Positions 37,482-48,555 are shown, counted from the stretch's first letter. The stretch is DNA of 64,000 nt from Shimazuella kribbensis DSM 45090 (GCF_000428065.1 NZ_ATZF01000016.1:1-64000); one strand, 5' to 3'. Notes: generated from the sequence alone by a model not told the origin. Translations and numbers: made by a program.

Positions 37482-38606
37482 CTATTTATTTACTTGTCGA
37501 ATAAAGTCCGATACTTTTTCCAGTCCTTGTATTAGCACATCGGTCGCGCAAGCATAGCCGATTCGCACAGTCCCCTCTAGATCAAAGCATGAACCAGGGG
37601 TTAGGAAAGCACCATTAGCTCGGAACAATTGTAAACAAAAATCTTCTGACGTAAGTGGCAAATCAAAGTGTAGAAGAGCGGTAGTTCCTGCCTGTGGTTT
37701 TACATAATGAATTGCTGGTTCACTAGCTACCCAGTTGTCTAAAATAGCTAGATTTTCGCGAACAATCTTCAGATTTCGCTCTAGTATCTTATCGTAGTTT
37801 CGAAGAGCGTGCACGGCAAGCATGTCATCGATCAAACCACAACTAATCGTCGTATAATCTCGATGTTTTAAACATTCTTTTATGACCTCTGGAGAAGCAG
37901 CAATCCATCCCAATCGAAGACCAGCTAAAGATAAGACTTTGGACATACTCGACGTACTAATCCCTTTTTCATACAAATCTACGATAGAAGAAATTTTTAC
38001 GTCTTCTTGTAGTAGATTGCGATATACTTCATCACTGAGTATGTAAGCATTTGCTTCTCTCGCAATCGCCACAATCTCCTTTAACATCTCATCATCCATC
38101 AAGGCACCTGTTGGATTATTCGGGTTATTGATAATGATTAATTTGGTATTATCCTTCACAAGTTTTCGAAGCTCGTCCAGATCAGGTAAGTAATTATTTT
38201 CTTTACGAAGAGAAAGTAGATCCACACTTGCTCCAAACGATTTAGGTACATCGTACAGCTGTTGATAAGTTGGGTGTACTGCAATCACATGATCGCTTGG
38301 ACCAACAAGAGAGTAAAGAACTAAAAAGTTAGCACCAATAGCGCCATTCATCAGAAGTACTTGGTCTTCGGTTACGGATGTATAGGAACTAGCAATGCGT
38401 TGTCGAAACTCAGGAGAACCGATTATATGTCCATAAGTCAATTTTTGTTTCGCAACATGTTCAAAAAAATCAGCTGGCTGTGTACCATCTAATTGAATGA
38501 GTTCCTTCACCGTTAACGAATCTACACAAGTTTCCGCAATATTATAAATTGCTTCGTGTTCATACTCATTCATCCATTCTTCTACTGCAAATGCTGGAAT
38601 ACGCAT
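37482..38606 (-). CDS. PLP-dependent aminotransferase, class I/II
   Basis: 374 aa fold-type I enzyme: NNPNNPTGALM, LSDEVYRNL, SSMSKVLSLAGLRLGW (Lys binds PLP) and VRIGYA near the end. It is cotranscribed with the OCD-family gene (19 nt gap), which suggests amino-acid catabolism. Some relatives act in capreomycidine-type chemistry, but no such context is seen here. Substrate unknown. Confidence 0.92.
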   Translation of the reverse strand: MRIPAFAVEEWMNEYEHEAIYNIAETCVDSLTVKELIQLDGTQPADFFEHVAKQKLTYGHIIGSPEFRQRIASSYTSVTEDQVLLMNGAIGANFLVLYSLVGPSDHVIAVHPTYQQLYDVPKSFGASVDLLSLRKENNYLPDLDELRKLVKDNTKLIIINNPNNPTGALMDDEMLKEIVAIAREANAYILSDEVYRNLLQEDVKISSIVDLYEKGISTSSMSKVLSLAGLRLGWIAASPEVIKECLKHRDYTTISCGLIDDMLAVHALRNYDKILERNLKIVRENLAILDNWVASEPAIHYVKPQAGTTALLHFDLPLTSEDFCLQLFRANGAFLTPGSCFDLEGTVRIGYACATDVLIQGLEKVSDFIRQVNK

Positions 38607-38625
38607 GTGATACCCTCTTTTCCGT

Positions 38626-39675
38626 TTAAATATCTGCTACTACACCAGAACCATTTTTCTCCGCTTCTTTTAAAATGGATTCAGCGGTAAGCAAATCTTG
38701 TAGCGCAATGCCTGTACTATCAAATACAGTAATATCATGATCTGATGTTCTACTCGGTTTCCGTCCGCGAATAACACTACCGATTTCGATCAACGCATCT
38801 TTTTGTATGGTTCCTTTTTTAATAGGAATTTCAGTTTCACCGACATTTACGGCTTGCGTAACATCATCTACAAACACTTTGGCGTTAGCATAAATATGTT
38901 CATCTAGTTCTTGTTTTCCTTCCATATCTGCACCAAGGCAAGTGATATGGGTACCAGCTTTTACCCACTCTTTCTTAATCAAGGCTTGTTTGGAAGGGGT
39001 TGCCGTATTAATTACATCAGCTTCTGCAGTAGCAAGTGCTATATCTTGTACAACTTCAAAAGGAACATGGATCCTTCTTACCATTTCGTCATAAAATTCC
39101 TGATCTGATCGGTAAGGCGCGAGCAATCCCAGACATTTTTCTCTAATCGTTGTACAAAAAGCTGTTGCTCGTTCTACTGATCTTGGGTTGTACACCAATA
39201 CTTTTTCTATGTTTTCAAGTACCATTAATGTTGCAAGAATATGATAAGGTCCAAGATGACCAGAACCGACAGATAATAGCACTTTGGAATCTGCTCTAGC
39301 AAACTGTTTTGCACCAACACCGGCCGCAGCTCCTGTACGCATTAAGGTGATCGCTTCTCCACTCATGATCCCAATAGGTGCTCCCGTTTTACTATCTAAG
39401 ACCATAACGGTTCCGATAATGGCAGGCAAACCTTTAGCTGGATTTTCTCCAAACCAAGATACTAGTTTTAAACCAAATATATTTGCACCAGCTAAATGAC
39501 CGGATTTGATATCCATATCGGCTACACCAGGTTCAAATTCATGAAAGACCATAGGAAACAAAGTTGCTTTCTGCTCGTCTTTTAATGTATATGCTCTCTC
39601 TACAATTTCCAAACAACTTCTCATATCGAGATTTTCTTGTATAGCTGCTTGATTTAAAACCCGAAATGGAAACAT
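38626..39675 (-). CDS. Ornithine cyclodeaminase / mu-crystallin family protein
   Basis: 349 aa NAD(P)-dependent family enzyme: GLKLVSWFGENPAKGLPAI, GEAITLMRTGAAAGVGAKQF, SVGSGHLGPYHI (nucleotide-binding), INTATPSKQAL and GTHITCLGADMEGKQEL. The family includes ornithine cyclodeaminase, alanine dehydrogenase and ketimine reductases, and the substrate is not readable. First gene of its unit, SD AGAGGAG 8 nt upstream, with a cre site 18 nt upstream and a divergent LysR gene. Confidence 0.92.
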   Translation of the reverse strand: MFPFRVLNQAAIQENLDMRSCLEIVERAYTLKDEQKATLFPMVFHEFEPGVADMDIKSGHLAGANIFGLKLVSWFGENPAKGLPAIIGTVMVLDSKTGAPIGIMSGEAITLMRTGAAAGVGAKQFARADSKVLLSVGSGHLGPYHILATLMVLENIEKVLVYNPRSVERATAFCTTIREKCLGLLAPYRSDQEFYDEMVRRIHVPFEVVQDIALATAEADVINTATPSKQALIKKEWVKAGTHITCLGADMEGKQELDEHIYANAKVFVDDVTQAVNVGETEIPIKKGTIQKDALIEIGSVIRGRKPSRTSDHDITVFDSTGIALQDLLTAESILKEAEKNGSGVVADI

Positions 39676-39692
39676 ACGACAGCTCCTCTCAA

Positions 39693-39707
39693 TTGCAAAC
39701 GTTTGCT
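39693..39707. promoter_or_regulatory. cre site (CcpA operator) in front of the catabolic cluster
   Basis: TTGCAAACGTTTGCT fits every fixed position of the Bacillus cre consensus WTGNAANCGNWNNCW and has a perfect 12 bp palindrome GCAAACGTTTGC. It sits just upstream of the OCD gene SD, where a bound repressor would block transcription. Confidence 0.75.
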
Positions 39708-39815
39708 ATTTTCGATACCATAATCTAAACGATAATCTACCATAGTCGAATAACAATCTGAAATTAAAAGAATTAATAGCATCTATAAAAAATCATAAAG
39801 AAGGGATGTTTTGTT

Positions 39816-40685
39816 TTGGAGCTTCGCAATTTACGTACCTTTCAAGTGGTCGCTGAACATTTAAATTTATCCAAAGCAGCTGAAATCCTTCGATATACAC
39901 AACCAACGATTACGTTACAGATTCAAGCTTTAGAAAGAGAAATTGGCTATCCACTCATCCAAAGAATTCGAAAAAAAACCTTTTTGACACCTGCTGGTAC
40001 AATTCTTAAAGAACATGTTGATGAGTTGTTCGAAGTGATCAGAAATATGGAAACAGCATTGCAAACCATGCAAGGTCCGTCAGGTCAACTACGTATAGCA
40101 GCACCTGAATTTTATTGTGTTCACCATCTTACTCCTGTCATTCGGGATTATTTTCGCCTTTACCCCTTAGTAAAACTAGAGTTAATCTCTTGTCACAGTA
40201 AAGATGCCATTCTTCATGTTTTAAATAACCGAGCCGATTTTGCTGTCATCGCTGGTGAAAGTAGCAAAACAGAAATACAGGAACACACCATAGATGAAGA
40301 AGAAGTATTATTGGTCGCATCCAAAGATCTAATCACAGAGCCATCTGACATCAGTAAACTAAAGCAATTCCCATTCTTCATGCATCACGATCAATGTAAT
40401 TTTGTCGATGTAATCAAAAGCAGTTTAGCAGAATACAATCTCAGTCCCGAATGGATCATAGAATCTGGCAGCGAAGAAGCAATAAAAAAAGCGGTTCTCC
40501 AAGCTTCTGGCTGGGCACTTCTCAGCTCCAAATCGATAGAATCAGAACGAAACAACAAATCCATCTTAAAAATCAAGATTGCCGATCGAAAAATAAAAAC
40601 AAACGCAATCTTTCTACAAAATCGTGCAAATGAACCAAATATTATGAGCTTTCATCAACTTTTGAAAGAGAATTGGCCAGCTTAA
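39816..40685 (+). CDS. LysR family transcriptional regulator
   Basis: 289 aa. N-terminal winged HTH (LRTFQVVAEHLNLSKAAEIL...TQPTITLQIQALEREIG) and a C-terminal effector-binding domain. TTG start with AAGGGATG 10 nt upstream. It is divergent from the OCD-aminotransferase genes and so probably controls them in response to an amino acid-type ligand (family habit plus position). Confidence 0.93.
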   Translation: MELRNLRTFQVVAEHLNLSKAAEILRYTQPTITLQIQALEREIGYPLIQRIRKKTFLTPAGTILKEHVDELFEVIRNMETALQTMQGPSGQLRIAAPEFYCVHHLTPVIRDYFRLYPLVKLELISCHSKDAILHVLNNRADFAVIAGESSKTEIQEHTIDEEEVLLVASKDLITEPSDISKLKQFPFFMHHDQCNFVDVIKSSLAEYNLSPEWIIESGSEEAIKKAVLQASGWALLSSKSIESERNNKSILKIKIADRKIKTNAIFLQNRANEPNIMSFHQLLKENWPA

Positions 40686-40788
40686 TTATGTAGAAAATTA
40701 TACATACTATAAGAAATTCCAATTCGTCATTTGCACACATAGGCTGTAAAGTAAACACATACGAAACAACTGCAAAGAGGGATCATGA

Positions 40789-41703
40789 ATGCTATCACCA
40801 CGTTTTCTACTTCTCTTGAGTGTTATTGCTATGTCTTTTACGCCTATTCTTATTTCTTCCCTTACCATGCCTCCATCGGTTATCGGAATGTATCGGTTAT
40901 GGATTGTTTTGATTCTCTTCCTTCCTTTGTTTATCAAAGATCGGAAACACTTTCACGCAGTCCCTTTAAAATCCATTTTGCTTGCTTGTCTGTCAGGGCT
41001 ATTTCTTGCAGCTCATTTTTTGCTAGGTATTATCGCTTTGCGATATACCACTATCGCTAGTAATACAATCCTCATTACGCTGGAACCTTTGATTGTATTT
41101 ATCGGAAGTATCCTATTGTTTAAAGATAAATTGAATCTTCGCTCGGCTTTCAGCATGATTATTGCCATGATGGGTGCATTATGGATGGCTCTATCTGACT
41201 TTCTTCATACGGATGCAATAGCACCAAATCTTATACTAGGTGATGCGTTGACCATACTTGGTACGATTTCCATTTCCATCTATATGTTGATTGGACAATT
41301 CCTTGTGAAGAAGATGCATGTGAGTGTATACAATTTTTATGTTTTCGCCTTTTCTGGTACAGTTTTGCTGCTAACCAATGTGATCATGGATCAACCCTTT
41401 ATTGAGTATTCCTCTGAGCAATGGGGTTATCTCTTTCTATTAGCGATTGTACCTACTATCTTTGGTATCTATTTGCAAAATTGGTTACTAAAACATATAA
41501 GTGCTTTGGTACTATCTGTCAGTATTTTAGGTATACCTATTGGTTCCAATATATTGGTTTTCTTGATTTATGGTCATGTTCCAACTTTGATGCAGATTGG
41601 AGCATGTATGGTAACGATGATCGGGGTTTGGATGTTTTTAAAACAAAAAGGGAAACCGATGGAGATATTGGAAGAACCTGAAACTGGTGCAGAAAAAGTA
41701 TAA
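40789..41703 (+). CDS. EamA/DMT family transporter
   Basis: 304 aa with two EamA repeats and about ten TM segments (FLLLLSVIAMSFTPILISSL, IALRYTTIASNTILITLEPL, ILGDALTILGTISISIYMLI, VLSVSILGIPIGSNILVFLIYG). Drug/metabolite exporter-type carrier, substrate unknown. The SD is GAGGGATC. An overlapping ATG 4 nt earlier in another frame is a shadow. Confidence 0.92.
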   Translation: MLSPRFLLLLSVIAMSFTPILISSLTMPPSVIGMYRLWIVLILFLPLFIKDRKHFHAVPLKSILLACLSGLFLAAHFLLGIIALRYTTIASNTILITLEPLIVFIGSILLFKDKLNLRSAFSMIIAMMGALWMALSDFLHTDAIAPNLILGDALTILGTISISIYMLIGQFLVKKMHVSVYNFYVFAFSGTVLLLTNVIMDQPFIEYSSEQWGYLFLLAIVPTIFGIYLQNWLLKHISALVLSVSILGIPIGSNILVFLIYGHVPTLMQIGACMVTMIGVWMFLKQKGKPMEILEEPETGAEKV

Positions 41704-41732
41704 TTCTTTCTGTGAATTCTCCTTCTAAATAC

Positions 41733-41789
41733 AAATGGACCGACTGTTTGCTACCTATGCAAAGCAAATTCAGTCGATCCATTTTTTTA
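41733..41789 (+). terminator. Terminator of the EamA gene
   Basis: Long imperfect stem, AAATGGA..CGACTG..TTGC paired with GCAA..CAGTCG..TCCATTT, then a T run. Confidence 0.85.
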
Positions 41790-41927
41790 TTCTGCAAATC
41801 GTTCCATGTCTTAAGAGAAAAATTTTTCCTTTCTCCCTATCCTTTTATTTTGAAATGCTTATTTACAGATCGTAAATTATTAGTTACTATTTTAGTGGTC
41901 ACTAATAGACATGAGGGGAAATCATAG

Positions 41928-42695
41928 ATGGACGATATCAATTTTTACACCTTACTTTTTTTAGCAGTCGCTGGATTTTTAGCTGCATTTATCGATTCCG
42001 TTGTAGGTGGAGGTGGGTTAATTTCTATCCCAGCATTGCTTTTTACAGGTCTTCCTCCCATTTCTGCAATCGCAACAAACAAATTAGCAAGTTCTATGGG
42101 TGCTTTAACAAGTACGATATCTTTTATCCGTTCAGGAAAAGTCCATTTCCCATTGGTAAGGAGATTGGTCCCACTTACTATTTTAGGCGCTGTTTTCGGA
42201 ACCTTTGTTGTCAAATATATCGCTTCTGAAATACTAAAACCTCTTGTATTAATCTTACTAGTTGTAGTTGCCATATACACCATTATGAAAAAAAATTGGG
42301 GTAACAAAACAACATATACGAAGCTTACAGCAAAGAAAAAATTTTTCTTCCCACTTACGGTTTTCATTATTGGTTTTTACGACGGTTTCTTCGGAGCAGG
42401 AACAGGTTCTTTTTTATTATTTGCATTCTTAATCATTGGCTTTGATTTTGTAGAATCAGCAGGCAATGCAAAAATACTAAACTTTTGCAGTAATATTACT
42501 GCCCTCCTCCTATTTTTGTATTTAGGCGAAGTACAATTTACCTATGGCATCGTCATGGGGATTTTCATGGTTCTAGGTGCTTTCATTGGATCTCAGTTCG
42601 CAATAAAAAAAGGAGTTTCTTATGTGAAAATCTTATTTTTAACTGTGACTTTATTTCTAATAGGGAAAAATATATTTGATTACATACAAATTTAA
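41928..42695 (+). CDS. TauE/SafE (TSUP) family sulfite/anion exporter-like protein
   Basis: 255 aa, about eight TM segments in two halves, with the repeated family motif: AAFIDSVVGGGGLISIPALL near the N-terminus and IGFYDGFFGAGTGSFLLFAF in the second half. Presumed export of sulfite, sulfonates or other anions, not proven. SD GAGGGG 9 nt upstream. Confidence 0.93.
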   Translation: MDDINFYTLLFLAVAGFLAAFIDSVVGGGGLISIPALLFTGLPPISAIATNKLASSMGALTSTISFIRSGKVHFPLVRRLVPLTILGAVFGTFVVKYIASEILKPLVLILLVVVAIYTIMKKNWGNKTTYTKLTAKKKFFFPLTVFIIGFYDGFFGAGTGSFLLFAFLIIGFDFVESAGNAKILNFCSNITALLLFLYLGEVQFTYGIVMGIFMVLGAFIGSQFAIKKGVSYVKILFLTVTLFLIGKNIFDYIQI

Positions 42696-42772
42696 TTTCA
42701 CATGTTTTTTTGAGAAATGAAATTATTTTTCTAGGTGTAGCATAGAAAAAATGCTTTTTAACAAAATAAACA

Positions 42773-42803
42773 TGAATAAAACTTCCAAAAAAGAAAATTA
42801 CTA
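42773..42803 (+). promoter_or_regulatory. Sigma-G-type promoter of sspH
   Basis: TGAATA (42773-42778), 18 nt, ATTACTA (42797-42803), close to the forespore consensus TGAATA / CATACTA and about 85 nt before an H-type SASP gene. Confidence 0.5.
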
Positions 42804-42889
42804 TCAAAGAAAGTATGGATAATCGCATAAGCATAAACCAACAAGTAGACATTATCCAAAAAACTCTACAGTGAAAGGGGGATTTACAA

Positions 42890-43069
42890 ATGGATGTTAA
42901 TCGAGTGGAAGAAATTTTGAATTCTCCCGAAAAGATAACGGTTACCTATCAAGGTGATCCTGTCTGGATTCAATCCGTCAATGATGTTACCCAAATAGCT
43001 AGTGTATATGCGCTAGATAATCAAAAAAATGAAAAAAATGTTCCTGTTAGTGAGCTACAAGAGGGATAA
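42890..43069 (+). CDS. sspH: H-type small acid-soluble spore protein
   Basis: 59 aa. VEEILNSPEKITVTYQGDP, VWIQSV and NVPVSELQEG match the SspH family, minor spore-core proteins made in the forespore. SD AAAGGGGG upstream. Its presence shows the organism sporulates. It is the last accessory gene before ftsY. Confidence 0.93.
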   Translation: MDVNRVEEILNSPEKITVTYQGDPVWIQSVNDVTQIASVYALDNQKNEKNVPVSELQEG

Positions 43070-43090
43070 AAGGCTTCAATGAGAGGGAAT

Positions 43091-43126
43091 AAAAAATGGT
43101 AGGCGGCTCTGATTAGAGCCGCCTAC
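43091..43126 (-). terminator. Terminator of smc-ftsY
   Basis: Perfect 12 bp stem GTAGGCGGCTCT / AGAGCCGCCTAC with a 4-nt loop, followed on the minus strand by CATTTTTTATT. Confidence 0.95.
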
Positions 43127-43153
43127 TTGTTGAGAAAAACATCATTTCAAGTC

Positions 43154-44125
43154 TTACCTGCTGCCTTCTTGAAACAACGCATGCAAAAACTGATCTCGAT
43201 CAAAGGGTTGAAGGTCATCTGCTTTTTCGCCAAGTCCAATCCATTTTACTGGCAAATCCAACTCATGGCGAATGGCAATTACGATACCACCTTTTGCTGT
43301 TCCATCTAATTTGGTAAGAACGATCCCAGATACATTCACCGCCTGTCCAAACTGCTTTGCTTGTTGCATTGCGTTTTGGCCAGTTGTGGCATCCAATACC
43401 AATAAAACTTCGTGAGGGGCATCTGGTACTTCACGTTGAACAACTCGAAATACTTTCTTTAACTCTTCCATTAAGTTAACTTTGTTTTGCAAACGTCCAG
43501 CCGTGTCGCAGAGTAGCACATCCGCTTTCCGGGCCTTTGCTGCTTGAATCGCATCAAAAATAACTGCAGCAGGATCTGAGCCCGCATGTTGTTTAATTAC
43601 ATCAACTCCCGCTCGTTCTCCCCATGTTTCCAATTGTTCGATCGCTCCAGCGCGAAAAGTATCTCCAGCTGCTAAAACCACTTTTTTTCCTTCTCGTTTT
43701 AGAGTATGCGCCAATTTCCCGATGGTGGTAGTTTTACCGACTCCATTCACACCAACAAACAATATAATACTCATCCCATTGGCATTAAGTCGTAAAGCTG
43801 GTTCGTCTTGGTCTTCTAACAATTCTGCGATAAGTTCAGACATTACTGGTTGCAGCTCATTTGGTTCTTTGATTTTTCTTGTTTTTACTTCTTCTCTTAG
43901 GCGCTCTACCAAATGCATCGTTGTAGGAACACCTACATCAGCACTAATCAACACTTCTTCTAGTTCTTCATACAAATCTTCATCAATTTTACTTCTACCC
44001 GAAAAAATACTGCCCATTGCTCCAACTAGGTTAGAGCTTGTTTTGCTCAAACCAGAAACAAATTTTTGTGTCACAGTTTCCGTTGTTCTTGCAACACTTT
44101 CTTTTAACTTTGAAAAAAAACTCAA
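43154..44125 (-). CDS. ftsY: Signal recognition particle receptor FtsY
   Basis: SRP GTPase docking Ffh-bound ribosomes to the membrane. 323 aa with a short basic N-terminus, as in bacilli: [55 protein letters not shown]. It lies 12 nt after smc and ends in a strong terminator. Confidence 0.98.
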   Translation of the reverse strand: MSFFSKLKESVARTTETVTQKFVSGLSKTSSNLVGAMGSIFSGRSKIDEDLYEELEEVLISADVGVPTTMHLVERLREEVKTRKIKEPNELQPVMSELIAELLEDQDEPALRLNANGMSIILFVGVNGVGKTTTIGKLAHTLKREGKKVVLAAGDTFRAGAIEQLETWGERAGVDVIKQHAGSDPAAVIFDAIQAAKARKADVLLCDTAGRLQNKVNLMEELKKVFRVVQREVPDAPHEVLLVLDATTGQNAMQQAKQFGQAVNVSGIVLTKLDGTAKGGIVIAIRHELDLPVKWIGLGEKADDLQPFDRDQFLHALFQEGSR

Positions 44126-44137
44126 TGGTTATCCTCC

Positions 44138-47100
44138 TCATGCTTGTACCGCAGCAACTTCTCTTTTTTCATCATACTCTTCTAGTTTGACAGATACCAG
44201 AGTAGAGACACCAGATTCCTGCATGGTAATTCCATACAATACATGTGCACCTTCCATCGTATGTTTGCGGTGTGTAATAATAATGAATTGAGTCTGGTTG
44301 GCAAATTTCTGTAAATAGTACGTGAATCGAGTCAAATTAGCTTCATCTAAAGCTGCATCGACTTCGTCTAGAAAACAAAATGGGACTGGTTTGATCCGAA
44401 GAACTGCAAAAAGCAGAGCTAACGCAGCAAGAGAACGTTCTCCACCAGATAATAAAGATAGTTGTTGTAATTTTTTCCCTGGAGGTTGAGCGACGATATC
44501 AATTCCAGTATCCAATAAATTACTCGGATCAGAAAGTTGTAAGTCTGCCCGTCCCCCACCGAACATCTTTACAAAAACATCCTGAAATTCTTCTCGAATA
44601 AGAGCAAAACTATCGGCAAAGCGTTTCCCCATTTCAGAGACCATCTGCGCAATCATTTGGTAGAGCTGTTGTTTCGCTTGTAAAAGATCGTCCTCTTGTG
44701 TGGTCAAAAACGTAAGACGCTCTGTCAGTCGTTGGTATTCCTCAATCGCCCCAATATTTACATCGCCGAGTTGATCCAGTTTTTGTTTCAACGACCTTAC
44801 TTTTCTTTCTGCTTGTGCTGGATTTTCGGGAACACCGTATTTCTCTTTTGCTCCTTCAAAACTAGTCTCGTATTCTTCAGCAAGCTTTTGCAACAAGTGA
44901 TTCAACTCAACATCCAATCGATTGACCCTTACTTCTTGTTGATGTAATTTCTCTTCATACGATCGGAGCAACTTGCTATTTTCATATACGACTTGCTCTA
45001 GTTCTTGATGTTGTCTGCTGCAAGCATCTCGCTCTTCACGAAGCTCTGCTATTTGAGTTTGGAGTGATTTTTTCGTTTCTTGATAATGATAGAGTGAAGA
45101 TAGCAGAGCTTGCCATCCCTCTTCTCCTAAATCACCTATTTCCATTAACTTCTGTTGTTCTTCTCTCGTACTCTGCACCAAGATTTGATTTTTTTGTTGT
45201 GTTTCTATAATTCGTTGGAGATCTTCTTCCAAGCCTCTTATTATTTGTTGTAATTTCGCTTCTTCGATGCGATGCTCTGTTAATTGAGAATCTCTTTCCT
45301 TTTCTTCATCTACTTGTTGACGACGCATTTTTTCTTCTTCTTTGAGTAGCAACTCTAATTCTTTCATTCTATCCGCATTTTGTTGATATCTATCATCCAT
45401 TGCAGTGAGTTGTTGTTGCAAATGACTTCTTTTGGTATTTACTTCCTGTTCTTGTTTTAAAAAATGCTCGATCCGATGGGCAAGATTTTGTAATTGCAGA
45501 TGATTTTCTTGTCCCTCTGTTTCCTTTGCTTTTTGGAAGTTTTTCTGTTCATCTATTTTCGATTGAATGGTTTGGATTTGTTCTTCTAAATCTATTAGAT
45601 CTGCCCTAATTTTCTTTTCTTCGGATTGCAAAGCTGCTAGTTTGACCTGGACTTGATTCACTTGTTGATTTAATTCTTCTAGTTGTCTTCCTCTGGAAAG
45701 GAGATTTGGTGCTTTGGATTGTCTGCTCCCTCCCGTCATCGAGCCACCAGGATTCACAACATCCCCTTCTAATGTTACCACTCGATAACGATGTGCCATT
45801 GTTTTTGCTACGGCGTTAGCTGTTGCTAAAGTGTCTGTCACCAAAACATTACCCAAAAGTTGTGAACATAAAGGACGATAGAAAGAATCAGTAGTAACCA
45901 ACGTATCTGCTACACCTAAATATCCACTAATATGTTCTAGTTTTGCCAGCTCCGCAGATGAAATACTTCTTCCTTTTATCACATTCATTGGCAAAAAGGT
46001 TGCTCTTCCCAATCGCTTTTCTTTTAAAAAAGCGATTGCTTCTCGAGCTGAAATTTCATCTTCTACTACAACATGTTGCAAAGCCCCACCTAGAGCTGTC
46101 TCCATTGCTAATTCTACTCTTTTTGGTACTTGTATCAATTCTGCAACTGCACCAATAATTCCTGAAATAGAGCGGTTTTCGAGAACCGCTTTTACTCCTT
46201 GGAAAAAACCAGCATGGTTCTGCTCCATAGATTGCAAAACATCTCGTTCAGATTGAGAACGCACCAACTGCTTTTCCATCAGTAATAACTCATTATGTAT
46301 GTTTTTTTGTGCGGATAGGTCATCTATCTTTCGCGAATGAAGAGTCGAAGCATGACTTGCTTGTGTTTTTATTTCCGCTTGGATCTTCTCTATTTCTAGT
46401 TCGATATGAATCCCTGTTTGTTTTAATGTTTCCTGCTCGTGGTGTAAGGCTTGGGATTCTTGTTGTTGGAAAACAACATTCCGCTCCATTTCTTCTTGTT
46501 GATTGATCAAGTACTTTTTTTCACTCTCTAAACGATACAGATCATTTTTGAGCGTTTCCCACTCTTTTTGAGTAGCAGAAGCATCTTGTTCTGTCTGATT
46601 ATGCACGGATAGTTCTTTCAATCTTGCAATTTTGTTGCGTAATTGAATAAGATCTTCTTTTCTCGCTATAGATAACGCTTGCTTTTCTTCTCTTTCCTTT
46701 ACTATTGTTTCCTGTTCCAACAAATAATCATCTAGTTGTTTCTGCAACTTGACTTCCATTTCTTCTCTGTTTTTACTACGTTCTTGCCATACTTGTCTTT
46801 CTGCATCAACCTTCTCCAGTTTTTCACTTGTTTCAAGCAACTCCGTTTGGAGGGCTTCCCACTTTTTTTCTAATTCCATCAGTTGAAATTTGACTTGAGC
46901 AAGATCAGCTTCTTCTTTACTTTGTTTGGAGGCACCTGAAACATGTTCCTCTCGAAGTTGTTTCACTTGCTTGGATGTTTTGGTCCAATCTTCATGTAAT
47001 GTCTCGATTTTATGTACATAAAAGGAAATCTCTACATCAGTTAATTCTTGTTGCCATTCTTTAAATTGCTCTGCACGTTCTGCTTGTTCCTGCAATGGTT

Positions 47101-47707
47101 CCAATTGATTTCGAAGTTCGTGTATCAAATCTCGGATACGAACAAGATTTTGTTCTGCATCGGCTAGTTTTTTCTCTGCTTCTTTTTTACGAGATTTATA
47201 TTTCACAATTCCAGCAGCTTCTTCAAAAATAGCTCTTCGATCTTCTGATTTATTACTGATCATTTCTTCAATACGACCTTGTCCAATCATCGAATATGCT
47301 TCTTTACCGATCCCTGTATCCATAAACAGTTCTTGGATATCTTTTAACCGACATGCTTGTCGATTGAGTAAATATTCACTATCCCCAGAACGATACACTC
47401 GTCGTGTTACTGTCACTTCCGCATAATCCAGTGGCAAGATTCGTTTCGAATTGTCCATTGTAATAGAGACTTCACAAAACCCTACTGGCTTACGTGAGTC
47501 ACTTCCAATAAAAATGACATCTTCCATTTTGGAGCCACGTAATGATTTCGCACTTTGTTCTCCTAAGACCCATCTGATCGCATCTGTAACATTGCTCTTT
47601 CCGCTACCATTAGGCCCTACTACTGCTGTAATACCAGGAACAAATTCCAATTCCGTTCGACTCGCAAAAGACTTAAACCCTGACATTTCCAACCTTTTTA
47701 AATGCAC
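44138..47707 (-). CDS. smc: Chromosome partition protein SMC
   Basis: About 1189 aa condensin ATPase. Head motifs: [20 protein letters not shown] (Walker A) at the N-terminus, [16 protein letters not shown] (signature) and [17 protein letters not shown] (Walker B) at the C-terminus. Between them are long coiled coils around a central hinge ([10 protein letters not shown] to PGGSMTGG, about residues 515-660). The GTG start at 47707 gives [15 protein letters not shown], with AGGAGG 10 nt upstream; an ATG 7 codons earlier lies before the SD. Confidence 0.97.
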   Translation of the reverse strand: MHLKRLEMSGFKSFASRTELEFVPGITAVVGPNGSGKSNVTDAIRWVLGEQSAKSLRGSKMEDVIFIGSDSRKPVGFCEVSITMDNSKRILPLDYAEVTVTRRVYRSGDSEYLLNRQACRLKDIQELFMDTGIGKEAYSMIGQGRIEEMISNKSEDRRAIFEEAAGIVKYKSRKKEAEKKLADAEQNLVRIRDLIHELRNQLEPLQEQAERAEQFKEWQQELTDVEISFYVHKIETLHEDWTKTSKQVKQLREEHVSGASKQSKEEADLAQVKFQLMELEKKWEALQTELLETSEKLEKVDAERQVWQERSKNREEMEVKLQKQLDDYLLEQETIVKEREEKQALSIARKEDLIQLRNKIARLKELSVHNQTEQDASATQKEWETLKNDLYRLESEKKYLINQQEEMERNVVFQQQESQALHHEQETLKQTGIHIELEIEKIQAEIKTQASHASTLHSRKIDDLSAQKNIHNELLLMEKQLVRSQSERDVLQSMEQNHAGFFQGVKAVLENRSISGIIGAVAELIQVPKRVELAMETALGGALQHVVVEDEISAREAIAFLKEKRLGRATFLPMNVIKGRSISSAELAKLEHISGYLGVADTLVTTDSFYRPLCSQLLGNVLVTDTLATANAVAKTMAHRYRVVTLEGDVVNPGGSMTGGSRQSKAPNLLSRGRQLEELNQQVNQVQVKLAALQSEEKKIRADLIDLEEQIQTIQSKIDEQKNFQKAKETEGQENHLQLQNLAHRIEHFLKQEQEVNTKRSHLQQQLTAMDDRYQQNADRMKELELLLKEEEKMRRQQVDEEKERDSQLTEHRIEEAKLQQIIRGLEEDLQRIIETQQKNQILVQSTREEQQKLMEIGDLGEEGWQALLSSLYHYQETKKSLQTQIAELREERDACSRQHQELEQVVYENSKLLRSYEEKLHQQEVRVNRLDVELNHLLQKLAEEYETSFEGAKEKYGVPENPAQAERKVRSLKQKLDQLGDVNIGAIEEYQRLTERLTFLTTQEDDLLQAKQQLYQMIAQMVSEMGKRFADSFALIREEFQDVFVKMFGGGRADLQLSDPSNLLDTGIDIVAQPPGKKLQQLSLLSGGERSLAALALLFAVLRIKPVPFCFLDEVDAALDEANLTRFTYYLQKFANQTQFIIITHRKHTMEGAHVLYGITMQESGVSTLVSVKLEEYDEKREVAAVQA

Positions 47708-47745
47708 GAAAAAGCTACCTCCTCTCATAAGCCCTTAACTTGCAT

Positions 47746-47751
47746 ATTGTA
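47746..47751 (-). promoter_or_regulatory. Extended -10 promoter of smc
   Basis: Minus strand TGCTACAAT with no good -35. It shows smc-ftsY has its own promoter here instead of being read from rnc. Confidence 0.45.
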
Positions 47752-47949
47752 GCACAAAATTCAGAAAAAGAGGGTATCTTAACCCGTATGAGTATTACAG
47801 AATAGAAATAAGCATTTGTAAAAGAATACCTCTAGGCTTTCCTTTCTTCTTCTTTCATTGTAAATGTGACTATTCTACTGATAAAAGACATAAATTATAT
47901 TTATCTCCAAGAAAATAATATGTTTTTGATTGATTAGTGAGGTCATGCC

Positions 47950-48555
47950 ATGATTTGGGATATTTTTAGCTATATTGGAATCGCAGCCTTTGCCATAAGC
48001 GGTGCAATGATGGCAATCGAAGAAGAATATGATTTATTTGGTGTCTATGTACTAGGTTTTATCACTACATTTGGAGGGGGCGTGGTTAGAAATATATTGA
48101 TTGGATTGCCAGCTTCCTTGCTATGGGAGCAAAACATAGGTATCTATACAGCATTAATTGCTATTACCCTGACCATTATTACTCCTACGTTGTGGTTTCA
48201 TAAATGGAAACGATGGCTTGTTTTTTTTGATGCAATTGGTCTATCTGCTTTTTCCATTCAAGGTGCACTATTTGCGGTAGACCAACATCTTTCGATCCAT
48301 GCCGTTGTGGTCGCTTCCACTTTAACAGGTATTGGAGGCGGATTGATCCGAGATATACTAGCTGGTAGAAAACCTCTCTTACTCAAAGAGGATGTTTATG
48401 CTGTATGGTCTATGCTGAGTGGATTTATTATCGGTCTGCACACCAAAATTACGGATATCGAACTGTTTTTCTTATTTATTCTTGTTATTATGCTGCGTAT
48501 GATTTCTGTCCATTACCAACTAAAATTACCGCTTAAAATAATGAAATACAAGTGA
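47950..48555 (+). CDS. TRIC cation channel family protein (YicG/UPF0126)
   Basis: 201 aa, about seven TM segments in two repeats: AAFAISGAMMAIEEEYDLFGVYVLG and FDAIGLSAFSIQGALFAV, with GGGVVRNILIG and GGGLIRDILAG, the glycine-rich motifs of the family. Inferred K+/cation channel. It is inserted on the plus strand between smc and rnc, which are adjacent in B. subtilis. Confidence 0.9.
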   Translation: MIWDIFSYIGIAAFAISGAMMAIEEEYDLFGVYVLGFITTFGGGVVRNILIGLPASLLWEQNIGIYTALIAITLTIITPTLWFHKWKRWLVFFDAIGLSAFSIQGALFAVDQHLSIHAVVVASTLTGIGGGLIRDILAGRKPLLLKEDVYAVWSMLSGFIIGLHTKITDIELFFLFILVIMLRMISVHYQLKLPLKIMKYK

